NCBI RefSeq assembly: GCF_022829545.1
Contig: NZ_JAKSYM010000260.1
Span: forward strand, 1-52,387
Length of the DNA stretch: 52,387 bases
Source: Methylobacterium sp. J-030
Lineage (GTDB): Bacteria > Pseudomonadota > Alphaproteobacteria > Rhizobiales > Beijerinckiaceae
Reading direction: 5' to 3'
The position numbers were made by a program, and so were the translations under genes. This document shows positions 1 through 8,681 of this stretch, piece after piece. Position 1 is the first letter of the stretch. The number at the start of each line of letters is the position of its first letter. A model generated the notes under the pieces. That model saw only the letters and a list, made by a program, of their open reading frames with translations, was not told the DNA's origin and did no database searches.

Positions 1-772
1 TCACCTGGATGCGGGCGTTGCCACGGTCGGCGATGTAGATGTTGTCGTTCGCGTCCGAGGCGATCGAGTGCAGGGTGCGAAACTGACCCGGCTCGGTGCC
101 GTAGCTGCCGTAGGAGTCGACCCAGTTGCCGTCCTTGTCGACCTTGGCCACGCGTGAGTTGATGTAGCCGTCGCTGATGTAGGCGTTGCCGGCCTTGTCC
201 CAGGCCACGTCGGTGACCTGCCGGAACTGGCCCTGCACGGGCGGCAGCGGCGGCATGGGATGCTTCCAGGGCTCGGCCGTCTCGTCGGCAGCTTCGGTCC
301 TGCGGCCCCAGACCATGGCGACGCGGCCCTCGGGGGTGAACTTCACCACCATGTCCGAGCCCTTGTCCAGGACCCAGATGTTGTCCTCGCGGTCGACGCG
401 CACGACGTGGGCGAAGGACCACGCGTAGAGGCCGTGGCCGATCTCCCGGATGAAGGTGCCGTCTGGATTGAACTCCAGGAGTTGGGCGGCAGCGGCGCCG
501 TAGGCCGGCCCCTGTGTCGCCCCGCGTGACAGGATGAAAATATGCCCCTTCGAGTTCAGAGCGATGCCCGCCACCTCGCCGAAATGGATGTCCGGCGGCA
601 GCTTCAGGAAGTCTGGGACCGAGTCGAACGCGATTTCGGGGGCCTGCGTCGTGGGGGCCGAGGATGGCGCTGCTGACACGGGCGGTGCTTCGCTCGGCTT
701 GATCTCGTCGGCGCGCGCGGCGGGCAGCATGAGGGCAAGCGCGCCCGCGGCAACGCACAAGGACCGGATCAT
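1..772 (-). CDS. NHL-repeat beta-propeller protein, secreted, 3' end outside the window
   Basis: The reading frame opens at an ATG at 772 and is still open at base 1, so only about the first 257 residues are present. The N-terminus (MIRSLCVAAGALALMLPAARA) is a good Sec signal peptide, so a periplasmic product is expected. After a Pro/Ala/Ser-rich linker come repeated NHL-type blades: VAGIALNSKGHIFIL, VVRVDREDNIWVLD, VTDVAWDKAGNAYISDGY and IASDANDNIYIADRGNARIQV. This blade pattern is typical of NHL proteins annotated as peptidyl-alpha-hydroxyglycine alpha-amidating-lyase-like, but amidating activity should not be assumed in bacteria. It lies upstream of, and on the same strand as, the TAXI gene (98 bp gap). 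Fold assignment is confident; function is unknown. Confidence 0.8.
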   Translation of the reverse strand, partial: MIRSLCVAAGALALMLPAARADEIKPSEAPPVSAAPSSAPTTQAPEIAFDSVPDFLKLPPDIHFGEVAGIALNSKGHIFILSRGATQGPAYGAAAAQLLEFNPDGTFIREIGHGLYAWSFAHVVRVDREDNIWVLDKGSDMVVKFTPEGRVAMVWGRRTEAADETAEPWKHPMPPLPPVQGQFRQVTDVAWDKAGNAYISDGYINSRVAKVDKDGNWVDSYGSYGTEPGQFRTLHSIASDANDNIYIADRGNARIQV

Positions 773-870
773 CGCGGGCTTCCTCACGGGCCAGTTGGTT
801 CAAACGCCGAGCTTAGCCGCACCGGTTTAGCTCGAAACGCTGCGGCCCAAAAGCCGCCGCCGCTCGCTAA

Positions 871-1833
871 TCAATTCGGATCGGTCCCGAATTCACGGAG
901 ATACACCGCAGTCGCCGGATGCAGCCATGTGGTCGGTACGTTCGAGACCAAGTTGCGCGGGTCGCTCTCGCGTCCCTGAGGATAGAGTCGAGCCAACGTG
1001 TTCCGGCCCTGGTCGATCGCCCGCACCAGCCGGGTGACACTGGCGGTGTCGAGGCCAGGTCGCGCCAGGATGAAGCTCCACGACCCGACGGTCTCGATCA
1101 CCGCGTCCTGTCCGCGGAAGGAGCCGGCCGGGACAGTCAGGCGACGCATCGAGGTGCGCAGGGCCAGGATGTCCGGGATCGCCTCGGGCGCCGGGCCGAA
1201 GAAGCGGGCGCCACCGGGCGCATCCGCGAGGCTCTTGAAGCCTGGCCAGCCGAGACTCGCACCCCACAGGGCAGCCGCTCGACCGTCGAGAACCTGTGTA
1301 GCGCCGTCGCCGGCATCATCGAGGAGGACCGGCGTGATGTCGTGGTCAGGATCGATGCCGGAGCCTTGTAGGACAGTCCGCCCCATGATCGTGAAGCCCG
1401 AGCCGCGTGTGCCGAGCGCGACGGCACGGCCGCGCAGATCCGGGATGTTCCGAACCGGACTAGCGGCTGGGACCACGAACATGCCAGGCGAGGCGTCGAT
1501 GGGTGCTACGACCTTCAAACCAACGCCGTCGGAACGCTGGCTGGATAAAGCCTCGTAGGCGTACTCACCCTGCACGAGAGCGAGGTCGAGCTGAGCCGAT
1601 TTGAGCAACTGCAGGTTTTCCGTCGAGCCCTTCGTGACCCTCGGCTCGATCGCCAACCCTGGGTCGACCTCGTGAACCGCCGCGATGAGCGCTCGGCCGA
1701 AGGCTGGGAACGAACCGCCCGGCGTCGCAGTCCCCAAAGTCAGACGAAGAACAGCGTCGGGCTTTTGAGCCTGTGCAGGCGAGATCGAGGCGAAACTCGC
1801 CATGCCCAGAAGCAGTTCACGCCGCCGCATCAT
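871..1833 (-). CDS. TAXI-family TRAP transporter solute-binding protein (orphan)
   Basis: About 320 residues, the normal size for TAXI (TRAP-associated extracytoplasmic immunogenic) binding proteins. An arginine-rich start followed by LLLGMASFASISPAQA gives an export signal. Family features are LGTATPGGSFPAFGRALIAAV near the mature N-terminus, GSTENLQLLKSAQLDLALVQGEYAYEAL, and LRGRAVALGTRGSGFTIMGR in the second lobe. Two adjacent ATGs (1833 and 1830) follow an AAGGGAG ribosome site; the second is better spaced, and a longer TTG start at 1848 is unlikely. TAXI proteins deliver small organic acids or amino acids to a fused DctQM permease, but no TRAP membrane gene is in the window, so it must pair with a permease elsewhere or act as a sensor or chaperone. 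Confidence 0.88.
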   Translation of the reverse strand: MMRRRELLLGMASFASISPAQAQKPDAVLRLTLGTATPGGSFPAFGRALIAAVHEVDPGLAIEPRVTKGSTENLQLLKSAQLDLALVQGEYAYEALSSQRSDGVGLKVVAPIDASPGMFVVPAASPVRNIPDLRGRAVALGTRGSGFTIMGRTVLQGSGIDPDHDITPVLLDDAGDGATQVLDGRAAALWGASLGWPGFKSLADAPGGARFFGPAPEAIPDILALRTSMRRLTVPAGSFRGQDAVIETVGSWSFILARPGLDTASVTRLVRAIDQGRNTLARLYPQGRESDPRNLVSNVPTTWLHPATAVYLREFGTDPN

Positions 1834-2150
1834 GATCTCCCTTACCAAGATAACCGCTGCGAACCATCAAGGCCGGGGCCAAGCGGCACACCTCGACAAC
1901 CGCGTCGGAAATCCTGCACATCGACGCGTGGACCATACGCTGGGTCCAAGGTTGAACGCCAACCAGAACGCCCACCATCGTCACGCGCTGGTTCTGGCTT
2001 GAATAGAAGGAGCTTCGGTAAGTAGCCTGAAATCCAGCAATGCACGATCGCTCGTCCTACGATGCGGTTCGCGTGCCCCCCGAATCGAAAGACCCTAGCC
2101 CACTGGCCTCAAAGAACCTATCGACGACGCCCGTCACGGACTATTCTTAC
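1834..2150. other. Intergenic stretch with no recognisable gene
   Basis: This is a 317-base gap between the TAXI gene start and the end of the catC-like gene. Short open frames occur on both strands but have no family-like features or good ribosome sites. Base composition becomes noticeably more AT-rich after about 2130. I see no convincing terminator or operator. Confidence 0.5.
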
Positions 2151-2435
2151 TCAGTCGAGTGAAATTGCTGAAGGGTGCTGCGCAAGAGGAGTAACTTCGA
2201 TTGATGTGTATGGAAAAATAGGCACAGACATCAGAATTTCATGAATTTCGTCGTTGCCTGACGCCTCAAAGACGCTAAAATTCGCGTACTGCCCGGCAAC
2301 GCGCCACAGGTGCCGCCATTTGCCGTCACGCTGCAGCTTCTGCGAATGCGCCTTCGCTTCCACCTTGAGGCGATCGATTTCGTCCTTCTGTAAGGTGGCT
2401 GGAAAATTCACCTTCATGTAAACCATGTAGAGCAT
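2151..2435 (-). CDS. catC: Muconolactone delta-isomerase-like protein
   Basis: This 94-residue protein has the size and layout of muconolactone isomerase: an MLYMVYMKVNFP beta strand, a helix with LKVEAKAHSQKLQRDGKWRHLWRVAGQYANFSVF, and a tail IFPYTSIEVTPLAQHPSAI. In the beta-ketoadipate pathway CatC converts muconolactone to beta-ketoadipate enol-lactone. The ATG at 2435 is preceded by an AAAGGA ribosome site. No other cat genes (catA, catB, catR) are nearby, and the flanks are clearly richer in A+T than the window average, so it looks like an isolated or imported gene. Family assignment is good; whether it acts on muconolactone is inference, because many stand-alone members have unknown substrates. 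Confidence 0.82.
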   Translation of the reverse strand: MLYMVYMKVNFPATLQKDEIDRLKVEAKAHSQKLQRDGKWRHLWRVAGQYANFSVFEASGNDEIHEILMSVPIFPYTSIEVTPLAQHPSAISLD

Positions 2436-2767
2436 AGCGCATATCCTTTAAAATAACTTCGCTTACATTGTAAACCGCAAACAACTATGGTACTGATGAC
2501 GTTTTACAGCGCCATTCAGGTCGGTATTTTGGACCGACTGCCGACCGCCGACCGCCCGCAAATCATATTCGATGGCGACGATGGCTTCGGGCACTAGGAT
2601 TGTCAAAATAAACGAATTGATTTGCCCGGCGCGATGACACCCGATGAGGTGCGCTCAGGCGTAGATCTGGATCATATCCAGGGTCGATTGAATGCACTGC
2701 GATTAGGTGATCGGGCAACTTTAATTCCGGGGCTTAATCGTTTCCACAAGCTGCACGCGAGTTTTTG
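2436..2767. other. AT-rich intergenic segment with a small hairpin
   Basis: This stretch upstream of the catC-like gene has clearly lower GC than its surroundings. It contains an imperfect inverted repeat at 2517-2540 (arms TCGGT/ACCGA) followed by a CCGACCG-type tandem repeat. A short plus-strand open frame (about 2622-2819, containing MTPDEVRSGVDLDHIQGRLN) has no recognisable family, and I do not call it a gene. The segment probably carries the catC promoter and foreign or remnant DNA. Confidence 0.45.
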
Positions 2768-3175
2768 TCATGATCTTGAGTCGCACAAGCAACGCGTATT
2801 AGTTAATGATAGCTGCTGAATATCCTGGTGAAACAACAAGGCCGATGACGGTCCAGGGTAAGATCGGCTCGAATTACTGCCTGGTCCAAAACCGACCATA
2901 GGACCTCTAACCTGCGTATAGTCCACGATGCGCGATGTAGCAGCCGCCGCGCGTACGGATATGCTTATCTTCTGGCGACGTCCGGTACGAGCCTCGCAAA
3001 GATCGTCAGCTGTAACGCCGATCGATGCCAGGTCGGCCTCAACTGTCTCACCGGCTCGGAACGGCGTGCGGAAAAATGGATCGATGCCGGTGATCAACAC
3101 CGCGCCAAATGCCGGATCGCCGCGTCCGCGCGCTGCCATCAGTTCGGTGAAGGCTTTGGGAAAACTCGTGCTCAT
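2768..3175 (-). pseudogene. Truncated CaiB/BaiF-type CoA-transferase (N-terminal fragment)
   Basis: The ATG at 3175 overlaps the hydratase stop in an ATGA, so the gene was translationally coupled to the operon. The first 90 or so residues resemble the N-terminal region of large class III CoA-transferases (TPFRAGETVEADLASIGVT, then DDLCEARTGRRQKISISVRAAA). After about 2900 the frame enters a tail with no CoA-transferase character (GFGPGSNSSRSYPG onwards) and ends at 2768. Intact members are about 400-470 residues, so roughly three quarters is missing, including the catalytic aspartate region. The break coincides with the shift into AT-rich DNA, which suggests a recombination or deletion junction. 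Family assignment is from motif memory and moderate. Confidence 0.6.
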
Positions 3176-3909
3176 GCCGCGTCTCCTGGCCGCCCTCGCG
3201 CGTTGCGGATCGCGGCGTTGACGCCCTGGCCGTAGATGAGCACCTCCCGCCAATCCGTTGCGGCACCCGGCACCGCGTCAAGGGTAGCCTTGATCATAGA
3301 CAGCGCCGTGGCGTCGAACCCAGCGATGCGCGCGGCAAGTTCGGCGCAACGCGCCTCAAGGTGATCTGCGGTCACCACCTCATTGACGAGGCCCCAATTG
3401 TGAGCGGTGGAGGCGCTGATCCGTTCCCCGGTCAGAAGCAACCAGCCGGCGCGTTTGCGATTCAGCAACAGCCTCGCGGTCGGTCCCGCCATACTCGCAT
3501 AGGTGGCGAAGCTGATTTCAGGGGTTCCGAACTCGGCGTCCTCGGCGGCGATCGCGAGGTCGCAGGAATTGACAAGGGTCATCCCGCCGCCGAGAGCCAG
3601 GCCGTTCACGCCCGCGATGAACACAGCTGGGTGCGAGCGCATCACCATGTTGAGCGCAATGGCCTCCTCGCCGGCGGTATCGGACCGACCCGCGGCGATC
3701 TCGGTCGCACGCTCTTTGAGATCGAGGCCGGCGCAGAAGCTCGTATCTGTTCCGGTCAGGACGACGGCGCGCGTGCCCGGCTCGAGGTCGGCAATGGCCG
3801 TACCGAGCGCGCGCCGTGTGCCCCGGTCCAGGGCGTTGCGCTTCTCCGGCCGCGCGATGCGGATGCGGGCCCAACTCGTGTGGTATTCGACCAAGATCGT
3901 GCGGCTCAA
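3172..3909 (-). CDS. Enoyl-CoA hydratase/isomerase family protein
   Basis: A 245-residue crotonase-fold protein. The oxyanion-hole segments are visible: SFCAGLDLKE near residue 58 and VNGLALGGGMTLVNSCDLAIAAEDAEFGTPEISF near residues 104-137. The second catalytic glutamate position (GTPEISF) is kept, but the first, usually GGGxEL, reads GGGMTL. A classical two-glutamate hydratase is therefore less likely than an isomerase, lyase or other crotonase reaction. Translation probably starts at a TTG at 3909, because GGGAGG lies five bases upstream and no ATG fits. It is the second-last gene of the minus-strand catabolic operon and overlaps the truncated CoA-transferase, so it very likely acts on a CoA thioester made by that operon's CoA-transferase. 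Confidence 0.87.
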   Translation of the reverse strand: MSRTILVEYHTSWARIRIARPEKRNALDRGTRRALGTAIADLEPGTRAVVLTGTDTSFCAGLDLKERATEIAAGRSDTAGEEAIALNMVMRSHPAVFIAGVNGLALGGGMTLVNSCDLAIAAEDAEFGTPEISFATYASMAGPTARLLLNRKRAGWLLLTGERISASTAHNWGLVNEVVTADHLEARCAELAARIAGFDATALSMIKATLDAVPGAATDWREVLIYGQGVNAAIRNARGRPGDAA

Positions 3910-3983
3910 CTCGGCCTCCCGCAGAACGTGTGATCGATTGGGCTCAGGTGAACGTGCCGCGGAGTGTGGACCGTCCGGTCCAC

Positions 3984-4898
3984 TCAGCGGTGGATGACTG
4001 GCAGGCCCTGACGCCGCCAGCGTGCGCGCAGAACGGTGCCGGTCTGTGATTCCGTCATGTAAAGCGCGCTGCGATCAGCCCGGCCGAAGGTGAGGTTCGT
4101 CACTGTCTGCCCGCGGCAGGACTGGATGCGGGCGAGTGGCTCTCCCTGCGGCCCCAGCGCGAACACGGCGCCGAGCGAGGCGTGGGCGACGAGCAGGTTA
4201 CCGCCCTCATCCATCACCATTCCGTCCGGACCGCTGGTGCCGTGGAAACTCGCGAAGCGCCCGGCCTTGGAGACGCTGCCGTCGCGCTGAAGCGGCACAC
4301 GCCAAACCGCGTTGTCGCGCGTCATCGCTACGAACAACACGCTTTCGTCGGCTGAGAGCACGAGACCGTTGGGGCTCACCCCGGTCGAGAGCAGACAATC
4401 GAGGCGGCCGGAGGGGCTGAGGCGATAGACGCGCCCGGTCGGGTCTTGCAGCCCAGTCTGGCCCTGGTCGGTGAAGTAGAGATCACCGGCACGCGAGAGG
4501 ATCAAGTCGTTGACGCCCTTGAAGCGCTCGCTGTTGCGCCGGGCGAGGAGGGGCTCGGGTCTATCATCGCCGGGGGCGAGGCTGAGGATGCCGTTCTTGT
4601 AGTCGGCGATCAGCAATCGCCCGTCCGGATGGAATGCGAGGCCGTTGGGCTCGCCGTCCCACTCCGCAAGCTGTGTCCACGTCCCGTCCGGCGCGATCCG
4701 GAAGATGCGTCCGTGCGGAATGTCGGTGACGTGGAAGTTGCCGGCCGCGTCGAAGCACGGCCCCTCCAGGAAGCAGTCGACAGGGTGACCGCCCTTGTTG
4801 GCCTGCGCCCAGTCGGTGACGACCGGCCTGCGCAGATCCTGCGGCATTGAGGTGAAAACCTCGGTCTCGATGGTCTCGGGGGCCGGGTACCAGTTCAT
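3984..4898 (-). CDS. SMP-30/gluconolactonase family protein
   Basis: A 304-residue six-bladed beta-propeller of the SMP-30/gluconolactonase/LRE family, with no signal peptide, so probably cytoplasmic. The expected divalent-metal ligands sit in FLEGP (near residue 45), SPNGLVL and the GPDG block. The GDLYFTDQGQTGLQDPTGR segment is shared almost unchanged with the other two SMP-30 proteins of this window, marking them as close paralogs. These enzymes hydrolyse sugar or organic-acid lactones. The ATG at 4898 lies three bases after the stop of the upstream frameshifted paralog, so the two arose by tandem duplication within the operon. The exact lactone is unknown. Confidence 0.9.
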   Translation of the reverse strand: MNWYPAPETIETEVFTSMPQDLRRPVVTDWAQANKGGHPVDCFLEGPCFDAAGNFHVTDIPHGRIFRIAPDGTWTQLAEWDGEPNGLAFHPDGRLLIADYKNGILSLAPGDDRPEPLLARRNSERFKGVNDLILSRAGDLYFTDQGQTGLQDPTGRVYRLSPSGRLDCLLSTGVSPNGLVLSADESVLFVAMTRDNAVWRVPLQRDGSVSKAGRFASFHGTSGPDGMVMDEGGNLLVAHASLGAVFALGPQGEPLARIQSCRGQTVTNLTFGRADRSALYMTESQTGTVLRARWRRQGLPVIHR

Positions 4899-4901
4899 GG
4901 C

Positions 4902-5911
4902 TCAAGCCTTGTCGGCGTACTGCCGGCGGGCAGCCACGCCCCATGGCGCGGTCAGGATGGTGCCGGTCGACGACTCGGTGAAGTACAGCGTCTTGCGATC
5001 CGGACCGCCGAGCTTGGCGTTCGTCACGGTCTTGCCCCGCGGAGCGCGGATGCGGGCGACGATCTCCCCGTCAGGATCGACTGCGAACACGGAGCCGAGC
5101 GAGGCGTGCGGTACCAGAGCGTACCCTCGGAGTCGATCGTCAGGCTATCGGGGCCACTGACACCGTGGAACGAGACGAAGCGCCCGACCTTGCCGGTGCT
5201 GCCGTCCGGGAACAGGGGCACGCGCCAGACGGCGTTGTCCCGCGTCATCGATACGAACAGCACATGCTCGTTCGGGTGCAGGACCAGTCCGTTCGGGCTG
5301 ACGCCCGTCGCCAGAATCGTGTCGAGCCGGCCGTCTGCGCGGAGGCGGTATACCCGGCCGGTCGGGTCCTGCAACCCGGTCTGGCCCTGGTCGGTGAAGT
5401 ACAGGTCGCCGTTCAGCGCGAAGGTGAGGTCATTGAGGCCCTTGAACCGCTCGCTGTCGCGCCGCCCGAGGAACGTGGCGATTTTGCCGGTGACCGGGTC
5501 GAAGGTGAGCAGGCCCTGCTTGTAGTCGGCGATGAAGAAGCGGCCATCCGGATGGCGGGTCATGCCGTTGGGCTCGCCGTCCCACTCGGCCAGTTGTGTC
5601 CAGGTTCGATCGGGTGCGATCCGGAACAGGCGGCCGAACGGGATGTCGACGCAGTACAGGGTCCCGTCGGCGTCGGCGAAGAGCCCCTCGAGGAAGCTGT
5701 CTACCGGCGGCTGGCCGACCTTGTTGACAGTGGACCATTCGGAGGCGGTGTCTGTCCGGCGCAGTGCCTCCGGCATCGCCGTGTATACGTCGGCCGTCAT
5801 GAGACGCAGCGGTGCCTCCGCGTCGAGGCCCGCCGCCTCGCCGCAGGGCGTGAGCGGTGCGAGAGAGACGCCTAGGAGCGCGCCCACGACTATCCGGCGT
5901 GACAGCATCAT
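4902..5911 (-). pseudogene. SMP-30/gluconolactonase family protein, exported, with a single-base frameshift
   Basis: The frame from 5911 encodes an N-terminal signal (MMLSRRIVVGALLGVSLAPLTPCGEAA) and a complete SMP-30 propeller with FLEGL, SPNGLVL and GPDS blocks. After the TGG codon at 5114-5116 it slips into a nonsense tail ending at 5024. Adding one base there restores VPHASLGSVFAVDP, matching the neighbouring paralog's VAHASLGAVFALGP, and the restored frame runs on to 4902 (repaired length about 336 residues). Either the gene lost its last propeller blade or the read has a base error. If functional, it would be the periplasmic partner of the cytoplasmic lactonase next door. Confidence 0.85.
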
Positions 5912-5979
5912 AATTTCCTTCGATCCGGATCAGGGACCGATCGCGCGGTGCGAACAGCGGCGCGGACGGTCGGCCTCAC

Positions 5980-7335
5980 TCAGACGGTCTTCTGGACCGT
6001 CAGGCTCACGGGGGTGACCCGGGGGGTACCGCGCATGAACAGGAACAGCAGGCCGCTCAGCCCAATCGCGAGCACAAGGATAAACGCCATGCCTAGCATG
6101 CCGGCATCGTAGGATCCGGTCGCATCCTTCAACCAACCGACCATGAACGGCCCGACGAAGCCGCCCGCTGCGCCGACCGAATTGATGAAGGCGAGGCCGC
6201 CCGCAGCGGCCGCGCCAGTGAGGAAGGATTGCGGGATAGTGTAGAATACCGTTCTGGCCGAGATCGTGCCGATCAGTGCCAAGGTTAGGCCGAAAAGCGC
6301 CGGCACCAGGGCGCTAAACACGACCGAGATCACGAGGCCGATGACACCGCAGGTGAGCGCGAAAGCCATGTTGAGGATCTTGCGCCCGGTCTTGTCGGCC
6401 ACCCGGGCCCACAGCAGCATCGCAATCGTAGCGAAGAAGTACGGGATCGCCGAGACGAACCCGATGGTCAGGGTCGGCAGTCCGTGACCCTTGAGGATCA
6501 GGGGCAGCCAGATGCCGACGCCGTAGGATCCGATCGTGAAGGCGAAGGTGATGCCGGCCAGCACCAAGACGCGGCGGTCCCGCAGCGCCGCGCCGAGCCT
6601 GTGCTGCGGACGCTCGCGCCGCTCGCGCTCCAGAGCATCAGTCAACGCCGCCCGTTCCTCGACGCACAGCCACGCCGCGTCCTTCGGCGCATCCGAGAGA
6701 ATAACGAGGCATAGCACGCCGAGAATGCAGGCGGGCAGCCCCTCGACGATGAACATCCATTGCCAGCCGGACATGCCGAGCACGCCATGCATCCCGAGAA
6801 GCGCCGACGAGACCGGGCCGCCGATCAGAGACGAGAGTGGGGTGGCGGCCATGAACCACGCCAGCACACGGGTGCGCGAGCGAGCGGGAAACCAGACCGA
6901 CAGGTACCAGATCACCCCGGGGAAGAAGCCGGCTTCAAACACACCGAGCAGGAAGCGCAGGCCGTAGAAGCTCAAAGGGCCGACCGCGAAGGCGGTCGCC
7001 GCGGCGGCGAGCCCCCAGGTGATCATGATGCGGGCGAGCCAGCGTCGCGCGCCGAAGCGGTACATGGCGAGGTTGCTCGGCACTTCGAGCAGGCAGTAGC
7101 TCGCGAACATGATGCCCGCGCCCCAACCGAACTGTGTCGCGGTCAAGCCGAGTTCGCGGTTCATCTGCAAGGCGGCGAAGCCGACGCTGGTCCGGTCGAT
7201 GTAGTTGAAGAAGTACCCGAGCATCAGGATCGGCACGAGGCGCCACATCGCCTTGCGGATCGCGGCGTCCTCGGCCGCCTTGATGGTGGGGTCGGCGCCG
7301 GCTGCGGCGGCCCCGACCAGGGCGTGGCTCGACAT
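5980..7335 (-). CDS. MFS transporter, anion:cation symporter (ACS)-like
   Basis: A 451-residue protein with about 12 hydrophobic segments and a central hydrophilic loop near residues 215-240, typical of the ACS subfamily that carries organic acids such as phthalate, tartrate, glucarate and hexuronates with protons. Family features are YFFNYIDRTSVGFAALQMNRE in TM1, EVPSNLAMYRFGARRWLARIM after TM2-3, and FLLGVFEAGFFPGVIWYL in TM4. The ATG at 7335 follows a GAGGA site. It lies between the CoA-transferase and lactonase genes, so it is the likely uptake system for the acid or lactone handled by this operon. Substrate unknown. Confidence 0.9.
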   Translation of the reverse strand: MSSHALVGAAAAGADPTIKAAEDAAIRKAMWRLVPILMLGYFFNYIDRTSVGFAALQMNRELGLTATQFGWGAGIMFASYCLLEVPSNLAMYRFGARRWLARIMITWGLAAAATAFAVGPLSFYGLRFLLGVFEAGFFPGVIWYLSVWFPARSRTRVLAWFMAATPLSSLIGGPVSSALLGMHGVLGMSGWQWMFIVEGLPACILGVLCLVILSDAPKDAAWLCVEERAALTDALERERRERPQHRLGAALRDRRVLVLAGITFAFTIGSYGVGIWLPLILKGHGLPTLTIGFVSAIPYFFATIAMLLWARVADKTGRKILNMAFALTCGVIGLVISVVFSALVPALFGLTLALIGTISARTVFYTIPQSFLTGAAAAGGLAFINSVGAAGGFVGPFMVGWLKDATGSYDAGMLGMAFILVLAIGLSGLLFLFMRGTPRVTPVSLTVQKTV

Positions 7336-7427
7336 GGTGCAGATCCTCTTGAGGCGTTTCCGGTCGGGTGCGGTTTCTTCGGGCTCAGCGCAGCGTCGAG
7401 GCCGCGCGCCGGGATCGGAGTGGGACC

Positions 7428-8681
7428 TCAGGCCGCGTCGGCGCGGGTCCGGAGACGGGTCGGACCACTGACGATGCCGCGGCTGGTGAGATCCTCGATC
7501 TCGGTTGAGTCGAGGCCAAGTTCGGTCAGGATCTCGGCGCCGTGCTCGCCTGCCTCGGGCAAGTCCAGGCGCAGGCCGGGTCGGACGCCGTTCAGCTCCA
7601 GCGGCAGGGCCGGGACCGCAGTCGTTCGACCGTCGGAGAGCGTCACCCCGACCATCGCGCCGGGATGGTTAAGGTGCGGATCGTCGAACATCTCGTCCGG
7701 CCGAGTTATCGGCGCGAACGGCAGGCCGGCGCGCTCGCAGACCTGCATGATCGCGGCGCGGTCGTGCTGTCTGAGGATCTCGCGCAACCGCGGCATGAAA
7801 CGCTCGCGCGCGTGCACCCGCTGTGGGTTGGTCGCGAGGTCGGGATCCCCGGCGAGGTCGCTGCACCCGAACGCCTCGCAGAACAGCTGCCACTGCGTGT
7901 CGGTGACGACGCCGACAAAGATCTGGTCGTCGTCGGCGGTCTCGAACACGTCGTAGACCGCCCAGGCCGAGATGCGGGCCGGCATCGGCGCCGCTGCCTT
8001 CCCGGTCACGGCGAACTGCGCCATGTGCTGGGCCACGAGGAACATGTTGTTTTCGAACAGGCCGCTGCGAACCACCTGGCCGCGACCGGTCGTGTGCCGC
8101 TGCTGCAGGGCGGCGAGGATGCCGATGGCGGCGAACATCCCGCCCATTACGTCGTTCACCGAGGCGCCGGCGCGCAGCGGCCGACCGGGTGGTCCGGTCA
8201 TGTAAGCGAGACCGCCCATCATCTGGACGACCTCGTCCAACGCGGTGCGCTGCTCGTAGGGCCCGGCAAGGAAGCCTTTGAGCGAGCAGTAGATCAGGCG
8301 CGGGTGGGCCGCGCAGAGCGCCTCGGCCCCGAGACCTTGCCGGTCCAGGGCGCCGGGCCGGAAGTTCTCCGTGACCACGTCGGCGCCCGCGATCAGACGC
8401 TTGACCAAGGCGAGGCCTTCGGCCGACTTCAGGTCGACGGCGAGGCTGCGCTTGTTCCGGTTGTAGGTTGGGAAGAAGCCCGCGCCAGAGCCCGGCAGGC
8501 GCCGGGTGTTGTCGCCCGCCCCGACCGGCTCAATCTTGATCACGTCCGCGCCGAGGTCGCCCAGCACGAGGCCGCAGGTCGGCCCCATCACCATGTGCGA
8601 GAACTCGACGACGCGGATACCGGCTAGAGGTAAGGGCTTCACGGTGGTCTGTACCGGATCGTCTCCGAGGGTGCCCGTCAT
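7428..8681 (-). CDS. CaiB/BaiF family (class III) CoA-transferase
   Basis: A 417-residue protein, the usual full length of family III CoA-transferases. It opens with PLAGIRVVEFSHMVMGPTCGLVLGDLGADVIKIEPVGAGD, the standard N-terminal Rossmann segment, and continues with RNKRSLAVDLKSAEG, VVTENFRPGALDRQGL and YCSLKGFLAGPYEQR. A catalytic-type aspartate falls in the QRTALDEVVQMMGG segment. These enzymes move CoA between a carboxylic acid donor and acceptor (for example succinyl-CoA to a dicarboxylate). The start overlaps the lyase stop (ATGA at 8678-8681). The pairing with an HMG-CoA-lyase-like enzyme suggests it activates a branched hydroxy-dicarboxylate for cleavage. Confidence 0.92.
   Translation of the reverse strand: MTGTLGDDPVQTTVKPLPLAGIRVVEFSHMVMGPTCGLVLGDLGADVIKIEPVGAGDNTRRLPGSGAGFFPTYNRNKRSLAVDLKSAEGLALVKRLIAGADVVTENFRPGALDRQGLGAEALCAAHPRLIYCSLKGFLAGPYEQRTALDEVVQMMGGLAYMTGPPGRPLRAGASVNDVMGGMFAAIGILAALQQRHTTGRGQVVRSGLFENNMFLVAQHMAQFAVTGKAAAPMPARISAWAVYDVFETADDDQIFVGVVTDTQWQLFCEAFGCSDLAGDPDLATNPQRVHARERFMPRLREILRQHDRAAIMQVCERAGLPFAPITRPDEMFDDPHLNHPGAMVGVTLSDGRTTAVPALPLELNGVRPGLRLDLPEAGEHGAEILTELGLDSTEIEDLTSRGIVSGPTRLRTRADAA

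Noticed and set aside
2622..2819. Small plus-strand frame in AT-rich DNA (MTPDEVRSGVDLDHIQG)
   Set aside because: It lacks a good ribosome site and any recognisable family, so there is not enough support to call a gene.
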